A stretch of 64,000 nucleotides of DNA from Vespula vulgaris (GCF_905475345.1 NC_066606.1:1320001-1384000), one strand, 5' to 3'; counted from the first letter of the stretch, positions 40,133-52,599 are shown. Made by a program: numbers and translations. The notes: a model not told the origin generated them from the letters alone.

Positions 40133-40864
40133 CGTCTATCTCTGTCTTTCTTTCTCTTACTTGCTGAGAGAGCAACCTGTCGAGAGCTTGCGAGTCTGGA
40201 CTACGTGCTTGCGCGAACCCATGGCACAGACCGTGAGCGCCTGCAAAACGGGTGCGTGCGACTCGCGAGCGACTCAGCGCGCGATTCGTGGCGCGCGTTT
40301 CGCATGGCCAACGGGGTTCACTGTCCCGAGCCAAGGCCACGGGGCAGGGCACCGCCCCACTGAACCAATTGTGCCACTTTTATGCTTCTCGCCTCATTTT
40401 CGCGTCCTTTTATTACTTGTAAAGAGACCGTTTCTACCTATCTTCTATTTTTCTTTCTCTTTCTCTCTCTGTCTATATTTTTCTTCACCTTCCTATTTTG
40501 TTCTTTGTGTTTATTTTTTATTTCTATATAATATGTGTATATATATATATATAAATATATATATATATATGGATTCTCTTTGTCTCATAGCAGCAATCCA
40601 ACCGGAAGAGAACGTCAGAACGAAAGTCTTAGATTGATTTAACTTTCTTCGATGTTACTTTCGATTTTTTTTTTCTTTTTTATTTCGAAATTAAAAGTTT
40701 CAAAGAATTCGAATGATCGTCGAGAGAGAGAGAGAGAGAGAGAAACATTATTTTTCAAGGTAAGCAGAAAGGGTACTTCTTAAAAATCTAATCTTTATAT
40801 ACGTATGTATGAATGTAAGTACGCATTCAGAAACATAGGTAGGCGAAAGACATACGATATGTAC

Positions 40865-40867
<3 letters not shown>

Positions 40868-40914
<47 letters not shown>
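40868..40914. repeat. TA microsatellite
   Basis: Pure AT run, flanked by TACG/TACA units. Confidence 0.95.
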
Positions 40915-40919
<5 letters not shown>

Positions 40920-41264
40920 CCTACATACGTAGAATCGTTTGAAGGGCACCGAGCCACGGTGACTCATCGATGGCTACGACGAATCGAGGGGAATCAGTGT
41001 CAGCCAATTTTGCGAGAGTATCGATCGGTCTATGTCCCTTAAGTTCAATACGAGTCCTGAATCTTGCACATTTCTTTTCTTTTTTCTTCATTTTTTTACT
41101 ATATTTATAATCGCGAATTAAGCCGATTCAAACTCTCAAGATTAATTCGTCTTTTCAAGGGGAAAAAAAAGAAAGAAAAAAAAAAGAAAGAAAGAAGTAC
41201 AAGAATTTTGCAAATTTATTTTCAGATATAAACGATATAAACGAATATTTAATCGAATTTATTA

Positions 41265-41295
<31 letters not shown>

Positions 41296-41472
41296 ATTTT
41301 CAAAGAGATTATATCTTCACTCGTAAAATAATCGACATAAGCACTGAAGCCTGTCACGTGAAAACGTGTCAGAACGGTCGAAAGGGCCGTCAAGCGTAAA
41401 CGCAAAGCGAGTCACCAGTTTTAGCAGGCATTTGCGAACCCCGGGAAATGCGTTTGGGTTTGGGAACCCCCA

Positions 41473-41591
41473 GACTGGAGGGGATTGACCCAGACACCCC
41501 CTCCAGCAGACGAGTCTCCCTCCACCGTAGTAAGCGTGCACAGTCTCCCCCTCTAAAATCCCAAGAGCCGACGTCGCGACTGGAGGGGGTG
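41473..41591. repeat. GC-rich island with paired direct and inverted repeats
   Basis: GACTGGAGGGG occurs at 41473-41483 and again at 41578-41588. CACCCCCTCCAG at 41495-41506 is the exact reverse complement of CTGGAGGGGGTG at 41580-41591, so a 12-bp stem with a 73-nt loop is possible. The first direct copy competes for the same arm. Confidence 0.8.
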
Positions 41592-42594
41592 CGAAAAACC
41601 CTCTCTCTCTCTCTCTCCCTCTCTCTTTCTCTATCTATCACTATCTCTCTCTCTCTCTTTCTCTCATTCTATCTCTGTTTATCTATCTATCTTTCTCTTT
41701 CTCTTTCTCTCTCTCTCTCTCTCTCTATCTATCTCCCCCTTTTCACTCGAGCTCGCTTGATAAAACGTTGCACCGCCCACGCAGGATTCACCGAGGTCCG
41801 TGGTATATTCCCTCATCGATTTGCTCTCTTGCAAATGGACACGATTCTATCCGTATCTCTTAAGGGGCACGACAATCTCAAAGTCTTATTTTCAATCGCA
41901 TTTTTCACCGCGATACTTTCTCTCTCACTGTCGATTATGAAAAAATGAACAAAGTGGAGAAAGGGGAAAAAAGAAGAAGAAAAAAGAAATACAACGATAC
42001 TGTCTGTCTCACGTTGGTGGTTGGCCATTGATTTCAATCGCTTCGCTTAAACGAGAAAGTAATACGAATTATAAATGGGATCGCTATAACTAGTTTCGTT
42101 GGACTTTGTTCGTTGGAATTATTATATTTACTTTTACACAGCTAAATTTTATACGTATGTATGCGTTCGCCCGTCTACGCCTATCATATATCTATATCCT
42201 GAACGAGAAAGACAAAAATGTAAAATTTTTTCCATCATCCGACTCCATTTTCGAAAAATTGTCCTTGTATATTTATTATCTCTACAATCTCGTGCAAAAA
42301 CACGAAACTTATAATCGTCTCGACGACATGTTTTTCAAACTAAGTATCTACTATTAGGGTTGCGAACCCCTAAAGAAGAAGACGAGCGAGCAGACGTACG
42401 AAGCTACATGAAAAGGGGTGTCCCAGACGATACCTCCTCCACAAACTTGTTTGCAAGCGGTTTAGCTAAGCCATTGGATAAGAATTATGCTATCGGCAAC
42501 GATCGAAACGATAATCGTTCTGTTAACAAGATATATCGAAAATCGATGAATCTTCTATATATATTGGGCAAGGTTGATCCTCGTTTCCTCGATC

Positions 42595-43290
42595 TATTGG
42601 AATTTCTATATAACGCTAAAAAAAGGAAAAAAAGAATAAAAAAAGAACTGTTCTATTTTCTTCAATATCACAAGAACTTTAGGTTTGATCAAAGTTAGCT
42701 TTCTCGAAAACAATCATTGTTAAAAGATACGGAAGAATATCGATAGCCTGTTCATAATATTTCGCTTGCAACGTACTGTTATCAATAATATAAATTCTTA
42801 TTATTGTTAAAGTAGATTAAAGTAAATTGATCGCGATGATGATTATGATTTAAAAAAAATTGCAAATAAATTTGTTGCCCAACGAATATATATAAAATCT
42901 ACTGAATATATATAAATATCTACTCGTTTGTTTATCGAAAATATATATAAAACGAACATAGTCGCAAGAACGTTTGGTCGAGCTAGAAAAGACGGAATTA
43001 TTGGAATTTTTATATAACGAGAAATTGGAATTTTTTTATTAGAAAAAAAAAAAACTGCTTTCTTCGACGTCAGAAAAATGATCGTAGTATTTAACGTGGA
43101 ACATATTATTATTGTTAAAAGAAATTCAATCCTTAAGCTAAACTGATAATTATCGTTTTGGTTGGTGATAAGAAAAATTACAAATTAATTTGTCGTTTGA
43201 AAAATATACGTAAGTATAATATCTGTTTGTTATCAGAAATATAAAGGGGAAAGACAAGAAACGCAAGAACTTACAGTCGAGCAGGAAGGA
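42595..43290. repeat. Diverged tandem duplication, units about 400 and 300 bp
   Basis: Anchors repeat in the same order. TATTGGAATTT(C/T)TATATAACG occurs at 42595 and 42999 (404 apart). TTATTATTGTTAAA occurs at about 42799 and 43105 (about 306 apart). CGCAAGAAC(G/T)T followed by GTCGAGC occurs at 42963 and 43262 (299 apart). The second copy therefore appears to lack about 100 bp near its start. Confidence 0.6.
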
Positions 43291-43377
43291 AGAAAGAAAG
43301 GCAGGAAGGCAGGAAGGAAGATAGGAAGAAAGGAAGGAAGGAAGGAAGGAAGGAAGGAAGGAAGGAAGGAAGGAAGG
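43283..43377. repeat. GGAA tetranucleotide tract
   Basis: GGAA units with GCAG interruptions in the left third. Starts where the duplicated block at 42.6-43.3 kb ends. Confidence 0.95.
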
Positions 43378-44624
43378 GCGAATGGGTGTGTTGGGAGGGA
43401 TAGGAGGATGGAAAGTGGGATAGAGGGCGGCCATGGTGTTGCTGACCCGACGACCGCTCTAACCTTCCGTCCCGACGCCCCGCATCCCGATCACCACCAT
43501 CGAGAATCCCGTCCTCTATTTCGAACTGTAGTCCTAGACCAATAAACGACTTTTGAATAGTATGTATAGTACGATGGTCGCTCAGTCCAGATATATCCTA
43601 TCATTTTCTTATCGTACGTGCTTATTCGACTCTTACTTTTTCTTCTTCTGTTTCTTCTCTTTCTCTTTCTTTTTCTTTTATGTTACGTTTGAAAAAGTTA
43701 AGGAAGAAAAGAAAAGCATTGGCGAAAACAAAAATAAAATGTGTCGCTCCTATTTAAATATAATAAAATCGACATTTCATCCAGTACGTAGAGCACGTAA
43801 TACGCACAATTATATCGTATGTTCCATTGCATACTAATATGTACTTTTTTTTTTTTATGAATTTTTTAATCTCAGGAATATCGAAACTTGATAGTCAAGC
43901 TTAGTCGAAATAATTTACGCATATTCCTAGCGTGACTTTTTCGATTCGACGAAATTCGAAGTTAATCTATTCTGCCATTTAAAATGTAAACGAGTATATC
44001 CTTGTGAATGCATTCGCAAAGATACGCGTTAACAAACAAATGCATGATGAATCTCTACGCGTAGAAATAAATTATTCGTTGGTTCAACTTCGCGAAATTT
44101 GAAAGGCAACAAAACTGATGACATATGAGGAACCGCGTACGAAACATTCGTACGAGTTATAAGTTAAAGGAAAAGCAAAAGGTTTAAATGTCTTTTTGTC
44201 GACAAAAGTGGACGCTTACAATGGAATCGTTGGCGGCACGCAACAACCCTCGTAGAGTGCAGGTCGTTAAAAATAGGCTACCGATGCGCACGCGTCTCAA
44301 CGACAAGGTCATACTACGTCACCCTACGCGTGGGTCAGAACACTCGATTAGGATTTTAACTAGTCGACTGTAATCCTATTCGTCTATTTTTTCTAATTCT
44401 ATGACATTGGAAATATCGAAGTGATTTTACTTTCCTACTAGAAACAAGTACTTGTTTCTTTATCTCGCTACAAGTTTACTTAGACAAAGGGAGAAACAAA
44501 GAACTTAAAATATTACATATGTATGTATCAGAAGTTAATGAAACAGTGACAATCGCTTTTATCGCACATTTTTCTATTCACATATTTTTCATTATTTTCA
44601 TTTGAAATAAAATAAATTCTCCGG

Positions 44625-44684
44625 CCATTTATACGGACTCTTCGTCCATTTGTACGGACTCTCCGTCCATTTATACGGACGCGT
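44625..44684. repeat. 21-bp minisatellite, nearly three units
   Basis: Units begin at 44625, 44646 and 44667 with CCATTT(A/G)TACGGACTC and differ at only two or three positions. Each unit junction creates GTCC...GGAC, a short inverted repeat. Confidence 0.85.
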
Positions 44685-44787
44685 TACCAATCGAATAAAA
44701 AAAAAAAAGAAAGGAAAATAAATAAGGCGTCATCTATCGTAGGTACAAAAAAGTTTAAGTCGATCTTAAAAAAGAAATCTTCCTTAC

Positions 44788-45142
44788 CTGTTTTTCGCTC
44801 CACCGTCGATAAAACTGGTGCTGGTAAGATATCGACGCAAGACCAAGTCCGTCGATAAAGTGAACGCTTTGCGGGCTCAGTAGGTAATAACTGTACAAGA
44901 CGAACGAGCCACGATTGTTCCTTACCGGAATGGAAACGAGAATAATAGAGAGAAAGAAAGTGAGAGAGAAAGAGGGAAAGAGAGGGAGAAAAACTGGGAG
45001 AATCGATCGTAGGTCCGAGACATCGAAAGAGAGAAAAGGGAGCTTCGCAATTTATCCACCGTTTTAAGGAGGCTAACTGTGCGCCATCGTCGACGGATCC
45101 CCAGACACTGTGCTCCCGCAGCCACGAGCTATACGCCGCCAT
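44788..45142 (-). CDS. Candidate first exon of an unidentified minus-strand gene
   Basis: An ATG at 45142 in the context CAATATGGCGGC (a YY1-type start-site motif) opens a minus-strand frame. The frame reaches a strong donor, AAACAG|GTAAGG, after 44788. An earlier donor, CATTCCG|GTAAGG, lies near 44.93 kb. The first 22 residues (MAAYSSWLREHSVWGSV, then DDGAQ) look like ordinary protein. The middle is a Ser/Leu run translated from a CT tract, which weakens the case for coding through to the second donor. A TCACGTGG E-box (CACGTG 45184-45189) lies about 45 nt upstream of the ATG. No homologue recognised. It may be only a 5' UTR exon. Confidence 0.3.
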
Positions 45143-45230
45143 ATTGTGTCTTTCTCGCTAGTGGCAAGGAAAAACATTGTGATCACGTGGCGCAATTTTC
45201 TAGTAAACGAACGTTACAGATCGTAATTGT
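45143..45230 (-). promoter_or_regulatory. Putative core promoter of the minus-strand 45.1 kb exon
   Basis: On the minus strand GCCACGTGATC is followed about 40 nt later by CAATATGGCGGC. E-box plus YY1-type element close to a start codon is a common housekeeping promoter arrangement. This is inference from motifs. Confidence 0.3.
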
Positions 45231-45349
45231 CTTTTTGATAATTGAACGTAGTAGGGTGCTCGTCAGTGGGATATATAAACAAAGCTCTTACGTGGAAGAG
45301 AAAAAGGAAAGAAAAAAAAAGACCGGTAGGTAGATTATAAAAGAAAGAA

Positions 45350-45425
45350 AAAGAGAGAGAGAGAGAGAGAGAGTGAGTGAGTGAGTGAGTGAGTGAGTGA
45401 GTGAGCGAGCGAGAGAGAGAGAGAG
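45350..45425. repeat. Compound GA / GAGT / GA microsatellite
   Basis: GA run, then GAGT units (45371-45404), two GAGC units, then GA again. Confidence 0.95.
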
Positions 45426-46277
45426 ACAGACAGATAGAAATCATAGGCTGCCACGCGGTCTTCGCGTTGTCCGGTACTCTCTAACCGCCAGATTTTCTCC
45501 TTTTTCTTACGTTATATCTCATTTCTCTTGGAAAGTTTTGAATTATAACGCGTATTTTATTTATTCTACATTTTCATTTGACTCCATTACGGTCACCGAT
45601 CGTAAGAGAGATTCATGAATTAAACGATTCGTGTTTCGTTCCGGCTGGAGGGACGATCTCTTATCTCTTTCTCTCTCCCCCCCCCCCCCTCTCTCTCTCT
45701 CTCTCTACATATATATATATTTTTTTTCCTCAATATGGACACCACATCGTCCTCGTTCAACAAAAATATTATTATAGGTTATAAAAAAGAAAAATATTCG
45801 TCGTATCTCGCAACATGAAAATTCGTATCTCTCGTCTTTCTCCCATGAATATCGATTTATTCTCTCTCTCTCTCTCTCTCTCTCTCCCTCTCCCTCACAG
45901 TGTTTCTATCTATTATCTAAAAGAAAGAAGAAAAGAGAGGGAAAAAAATAAGGAAATCAGAGGTGAAACATGATCGAATAGCGTGATAAAATTTTCCTTG
46001 ATATTATTAGTATTGAGAAAATAATCGAAATAAAAGGTGTGAATATGTGAGCTTCGTTTCTCGGTTCTCTTCGTGAAAACGACATCTGGAAATAGACATG
46101 TGTTGTATATCTGTGATGTATAGAGAGAAAGAGGGAGCAAGACAGAGAAACAACTTCTCATGGCCCGTTAACGTCGTTTCCCTCTTCGTGTTCTCGATTC
46201 GTAGGTAGTTTAGTTGGTGGTGGAACGATTCACCACTACTGGACGACTCCCATAGCAATTCGTGTGTTACAATTCGT

Positions 46278-46363
46278 CGACAACGACGACAACGACGACG
46301 ACGACCACAGCTACGACGACGACGACGACTATGACTATAACTATGACTATGCTATGACTATGA
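46278..46363. repeat. GAC trinucleotide then TATGAC hexanucleotide tract
   Basis: GAC/CGA units to about 46329 pass abruptly into TATGAC-type units. Confidence 0.85.
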
Positions 46364-46859
46364 TCCCATGACGAGAGCCACGTTTTAAACGTTGAAACGT
46401 ACATACGTATTATTTCTTGAACGACCGATACGACGAATCATACGCCACTAACTAGAAGGATAATATTGTTTCTCTCTTTCTCTCTATATCTATCTTTATT
46501 TATTTATTTTTATTTTTTTCCCTCGTCTTCTTCGATAGATACGCAGTCTTTTTCTATTTACATGTATACACATCCGTACGAATGTGTATTGTGTGTATAC
46601 GTGTATGTATATGTATATGTATATATATATATATATCTCTTTGCGTCGTTGTGTAGTATATTTCTGTATACAAAGTTGACGCGCTCTACTCGCGTACTCG
46701 ACCTCACATATACACACATATATATATACATATATATATGTATAGTTTTTATCTTTCTCTTTCGACTTTCAATATTACATTGGAGAATTGTTTGACAAAT
46801 CCGAACGGACGAGAATAATATTCAAATTCGGAGAATTCACGTTCCTCTTTTTCTCTCTC

Positions 46860-46903
<44 letters not shown>

Positions 46904-47514
46904 ACTTTAGACTTAGTCATACTTAATTTTGTAATATTACGTAACCACCATATTTTCCTTTTGATTTCTCCTTTTTCATTGATCTTTACTAAAAACATCG
47001 AAATATTCTTATGCAATTATCGTAACGTTATAAATATTAATTATTCGAGTTATTTAATACTATATTATCGAACTCGAACATCTCCAAGTCTCGTCTTTCT
47101 TCTTCTTCTTCTTCTTTTTGTTTCTTTTTTATTTTTTTGCTTCATCTTGTAATTCGACGTAATTAAAATTAACGCTTAACGAAATGAAGTAAAAAATGTT
47201 GTCGTATGGAAGGGCTAAAAACGTATTCAAGATGGCGGAAGCTACGGTAGGATACCACTTACACGTTGTTTAACATTCGATCGGGTTATAAATGAGGCGA
47301 ACGAACGAAGATTCGTCTTATCGAACGACTCGTCGAGACCAGTTTTAGATTTTAAAACGGTACTCCAGTTTTTTCTCCTCGTTTCTTTCTCTTTCTCTCT
47401 TTCTCTCTCACTCGTGTATAACGGGTGTCTCAATGAATTCGACGATAAGGGATATCATTATTTCGACTTTATTCGAACGTTTTATTTGTCATCTTGAAAA
47501 AACATCGATCTTTT

Positions 47515-47518
<4 letters not shown>

Positions 47519-47554
<36 letters not shown>
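47519..47554. repeat. CT microsatellite
   Basis: Pure CT run followed by a T run. Confidence 0.95.
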
Positions 47555-47563
<9 letters not shown>

Positions 47564-47920
47564 TTAACGAATAACCAATAATTTTTTTTTCACTTGATTG
47601 TCTATCGATAAAATCATTTTTTTTTAGTTTTTCAATCAAAAGATATTTTTATTAATTAACGATAAATATTTTGTAGAATAAATGGTGAAATGAATATTTT
47701 TATCGTTACAAATAATTATATGTCACTTATATTCCGTACTAATATTTTATTAGAAATACTGTGCATTTATTTAAAATATTCAAATGATTAAAAATTTCGT
47801 TTCAATACAAATAGCAGTTTAATGAAAAAGAGCAATATTGTTTCAGACGCATTTACCATCGTTCAATGCTCGCGTTTATACGAATTAGTTGATAACAGAA
47901 TTTTTTTCTTGTATCAATCA

Positions 47921-47959
<39 letters not shown>

Positions 47960-47989
47960 TTATCATATCAAATATATAGTTAACATTTT

Positions 47990-48340
47990 TAAGCATATTT
48001 AATTATCAATGATTAATAATGTTTACTTAAATCACTGTTGATCGTATTTAATCGTTAATTTAATTAAGTCGTTTTAAATATTAAGTTATTCTATTTTATT
48101 TTTTATTCTTTTATTTATTTTTCATAAATATATCAATACGATACATTGCGATATAATCATTGACAAATTTCACCACAGAGACGTTATGCAAATAAAGTTG
48201 AATAGTTTATAAATAAACAAATAATTGCATTTCTAAATACACTTTTGTACATATATAATCAACGATTAAATCTATACTTAAATCACTATTAACAATGAAC
48301 TATTTAATCATCAGTTTGATTAACTCTTTCTAAACATTAT
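47990..48340. repeat. Diverged AT-rich tandem duplication, period about 251 bp
   Basis: TACTTAAATCACT occurs at 48024 and 48275. In both copies it is preceded by a TCAA(T/C)GATTAA block and followed by TTTAATC and a (T)TAATTAA/TGATTAA block. The copies are clearly diverged. A partial third copy near 48.4 kb is possible. Confidence 0.5.
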
Positions 48341-51300
48341 CATGGATTCATTGAGTAAATCCTTGGCAGACATATTATAAATCTTTTCGTTTATAAATAA
48401 CTGAATCGTTTAATAACGATTTGATAAATACAAACGTGATTCATACGTTAGCTTTTATCTCTCTTTGGCAAGTGTCGTACTAGAAAATGAAGAACTATTA
48501 GAATAACCTTAATACGCGATATTTATCTTATCAACTTTTTTTTTTTTTTTTTTTTTTAAACATGTAGGTGATTATGAGATTTTTATTATGCATTACGAAA
48601 AAATTTTTTGTTCATAGTTTTTAGTTTTTCTTTATTTTTTTATTTCTTTTATTTTTTTGAAGGAATTTTAGATTCATATATTTAAGATGAAAGTCGATCT
48701 TTTTTCTTTTTTTTTCTTTTTTTATTTTTTTTTATACTCGTATCGCGATTCTTCGTTCGTATCCGACATCGACCTCGGTTACTTCATCGTTTCTCGTACA
48801 GCTTCGACATTCCGAGAGAGCACGTTGAACTATACGTCCACCTTCGTACCGTGCATACATGCATATGTAAGTACATATGTGCTGCTTGTGCAACAAACCA
48901 TCACACAGAGTCTAAATCTGTTGATAAGATATTAATCATGAGGTAATTTAACGAGACACTTTTTATTTTTTTTCTATCTTTTTTTTTAATTTCTCATCGA
49001 CGAATAAAGAATTTAACTATATATTCTACCACCTTATCATAATAATAATCACAATTTTAAATGATAATAATATTAAACAGATTGGATATAAAATAAAAAG
49101 ATTAGATATAAAAATAAAACAAATAATTAGATTAAAAATAGAATTAGATTTAAAATAATAATAAAAATAAAGTAATATATAATAATGTGATCTTAAAAAA
49201 AAAAAACAAACAAAAAAAGCGCAAAAGCTTTTAAGTCGATTAATTTTCATCTTCAACGTGTTGCAAAAACACACATATATATATACATACATACACAGAA
49301 ATATGATAAAAACCAATGTTGAAAAATCGATATTAATCGTATAAAACGATATTAAAAATGAAAATATTTTACTGATCGATCGATATTATGATGAAAGACG
49401 AAGTTGTGTTGTATATCTTGCACGTGATGGTGGTGATGGTGGTGATGCTGGTGTGGTTAGAAAAGGTACAGGTAATCAAGTTCGAAGCATAACGACCAAT
49501 GACGTTCCTTGTCTTTTCTCCTTCGTTCCGATCTTCGAAGGGACGCGGAAGGGACGAACGAACGAACGAACAGCCGCTTACCGGTTTCGTTTCGATTCCA
49601 TTTTTTTTCATGGTTACTTCTCCTTTACATCGAACACACCGCAGGTAGACTCTCCAGCATCACCTTGGCCGATCTCTTTTCTTACCTTTCGAAAGCCCTT
49701 CCAAGTAAAAACTCAGCCGATTAAGCTCTCCTCTCTTCTTTTTCCTCTTTTCTCTCCCTTTTCTCTCTTTTCTTTCTTTTTTGAAATCCCCTTTTCCCTT
49801 TTTCATCTCTTATATACTTCGAAAGTTGTTCTTTCGCTAAGGAGCACTTTTCTCGACCTTACGATGCTCTACATACTTGAAAAATCTTACGTCGATCCTT
49901 GAAATCTACTGTTACGTTCAACTTCCCTTCGTGTTCTCTCCTTCTTGTTATTTGCAAATTATTTGTTTTATATCTATATATATATTTTTTTTCTTTTTTT
50001 CTCTTTTCTTTTCTCCCTTCGTCAAAGTGCATCACGTTCGTTATTCGTTCGTTGTTCGTTCCTCTCGAAAGCAAAAAAGAATTTATCGAAGTGATTTGTT
50101 AGTATAGTAACTTTTCTGAAAGGACGATCATTCTTTTGATTTTCGATGTTAATTAATTCTTATGACGATACGACTGGATTAAAGAAATTAATTTTCAATA
50201 TTTTAGAATTTAGAATATAATGATTTAGCGTTTTGGAAAATAAAACGTATTAAGTAAATAAGTATATAATCGCGCGAATTTAATGAAATAGTTCTTTTTT
50301 TTTTTCTTTTCCCGAATTTCGAGGTCGATTAACGTATTACGCGTGCAAAAAAAAAAGTTATATCATGGTTTACGTCGTGTACTCTTATCGTGTGAACATT
50401 CGTTTCTTCCTTTAATCGTGACGATACATCGAAGGAGCCAGAGTGATTCATGAATGAACGTAAAAGAATCCGTGTTTGTGTGTAATACGCGTACGCTTGA
50501 GTACACACGAGCGTATCTTACAGGTGACTCGAATCGATCGTAAATTTTTTAATCCTTTAACGAGTTCTCATTCTTAAAGAAATCGTTGCATTGATAAAGG
50601 AATAAATATAAATTTATATATAGACGTATATGTATATATATATTTTTTAATTAATTTTTATCATAATTATATATATATATTTATTATTATTATTATTATT
50701 ATTTTCTTTACCTTATATATAGAAAAAAATTTAATCAGACAAAATCGAACAAAAATACATATTGATAAAAAAACTGATGGAAATAAACAATAGATATATA
50801 TACATACACATATATGCAAGATCATTATGTATTAAACATTCTCAGATAGCTTTTAACTCCGAACAAATCGTTCAGATATGATCGATCGTTCGTTGGTACA
50901 ATATAAAATTATATTACCATTCGAATGTAAATATTTAAAATGACTACATACGTATCTATGTATATTCGTTTACGTTAATCGCATATATAGTATAAAATCG
51001 ATCTAATATATTCGCACATCGTTTGCGATTAGAAACACATTGTCATCATGTGTGACTATGTTTTAACGCAATAATAATCTCGTCTTGTACGTTTCGAATT
51101 TCACGTTGTTACACATTGAACGAAATCGAACCGAGTTATATTCGTTGACCGAGGTACCTCCTTTCTAAGTTTCTTTAATCTAATATACTTAGATGCTTTT
51201 ACCCAACATCTAATATTACTTTGCATGTTCGTACATATGTCTCGTATATCATCGATCAAGTTTTTACTTAGTTTTTAATTATCGATCAAAGAATCAATAG

Positions 51301-52599
51301 TTTTAATATTTATTTATCGATCGATCGAAAAATCGATCGATCGTTTGTTAGTTAGATATTTCTCCTTTCTCTTTCTAACGAGTAACGTTAGTTTTACGAT
51401 AGGAAAAGTGTTGTGGCGCGCGTCTCGATTACGTCATGTTGGATAAGTCCACGCTAAAAGAATAATATCGTTGTTTTCAAATAGATAATAAGAAATATAA
51501 ATAAAAAGAGAAAAAGATAAATAAATAGAAATAGAAAGAGAGAGACAGAGAGAGAGAGAGAGATTTAAGTGTGAAAAATAAAAGAACAAGCAAACGGAAA
51601 TACGCGTTAAAAAAATGTTAAGCGACAGTTTCAAGAAAAGTTGCAGCGTTTACCTGCTGCAGGAAAGATATAAATAGATCTTCACTGCATTTATCTACCT
51701 TTACTTGCATTTCTTTGAAGAAAGAAAAGTATTATTAACTAATCCTATCTATGGTAAAATGCAAAAGGTCTTCTTTCTTCGTTTCTTTTTAAAATAACAC
51801 TCTCTACCTATATAAATCACTGTCCGATCAACAATAACAGTCTTTCAAATCGCACAACCAGAAATAGACAAATGACGACTTTCGGACAAGAAATAGACGA
51901 AGTCTCGACAAAGACATAGAAAATTTTTCTCATTGGAGTTTTACAGCTAGGACGTACAATTTTTATAAAGAGAAAATACAAATTGTTGCAGGCAGTTTAT
52001 TAAATAAAAAAAGTTTTCTGATATATTTAAAAAAAAAAAAAAAAATAAGAAAAAAAAACAATTTTGAAAGATCAAATCAGATCAAAAGAAAGTTTTCAAA
52101 CAACAAAATCCGAGGAAAAAAATTTCTCCTCGCGTTCTTTCGTTCTTTCTTTTTTTTTTTAATCTCATTTGTCGTTAGAGTAGTTTTATAATATCTATAA
52201 GATTGAAACGAGAGGATTCTCGAACTTTCTCGATCGTGATATTTTGGAAAAAATTATCTTCGTAATTCCTTACATTTTGACGGACAAATATATAAATACT
52301 ACATACAAATATATAACATAGTATATATCGAGATGAAATTTGATCGTTCGAATAATTCGATTAATTTGAATATTTTACAATTCCCGCCGGTAAAGAGATT
52401 TCGAATATTAACACATGTACGCGTACACACACATACACACACACACACGCGCGCATCACACGTCACACACTTCACATGCTTCGAAAATTATTAGTTTTTT
52501 TATTAAAAAATTCGATAACAAGTTATTTACGGGAGTAACGATTCGAGAATCGATCGTAGTCGAGTGTCGCTTCGATCGCATTCCTATGTTGTGTGTGAA

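Larger units (their letters stand above)
18147..44600. other. No gene supported; repeat-rich DNA with scattered CpG-rich islands
   Basis: Non-repetitive CpG-rich patches of 150-400 bp occur at about 18.66-18.96, 20.53-20.70, 27.23-27.68, 28.40-28.74, 32.12-32.42, 33.0-33.48, 35.10-35.40, 36.04-36.25, 38.86-39.26, 40.18-40.38, 41.34-41.59 and 44.20-44.36 kb. None holds a convincing exon with two splice sites. They may be promoters, enhancers or non-coding exons. Confidence 0.5.
45231..52599. other. No gene supported; AT-rich DNA and microsatellites
   Basis: Contains CT, TA and GAC tracts, a C13 run (45677-45689), a very AT-rich block (47.56-48.6 kb) with a diverged tandem duplication, and long T runs near 48.54 kb. 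One short motif, CAAGATGGCGG with ATG at 47232, might mark a start site (see findings). Confidence 0.5.
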
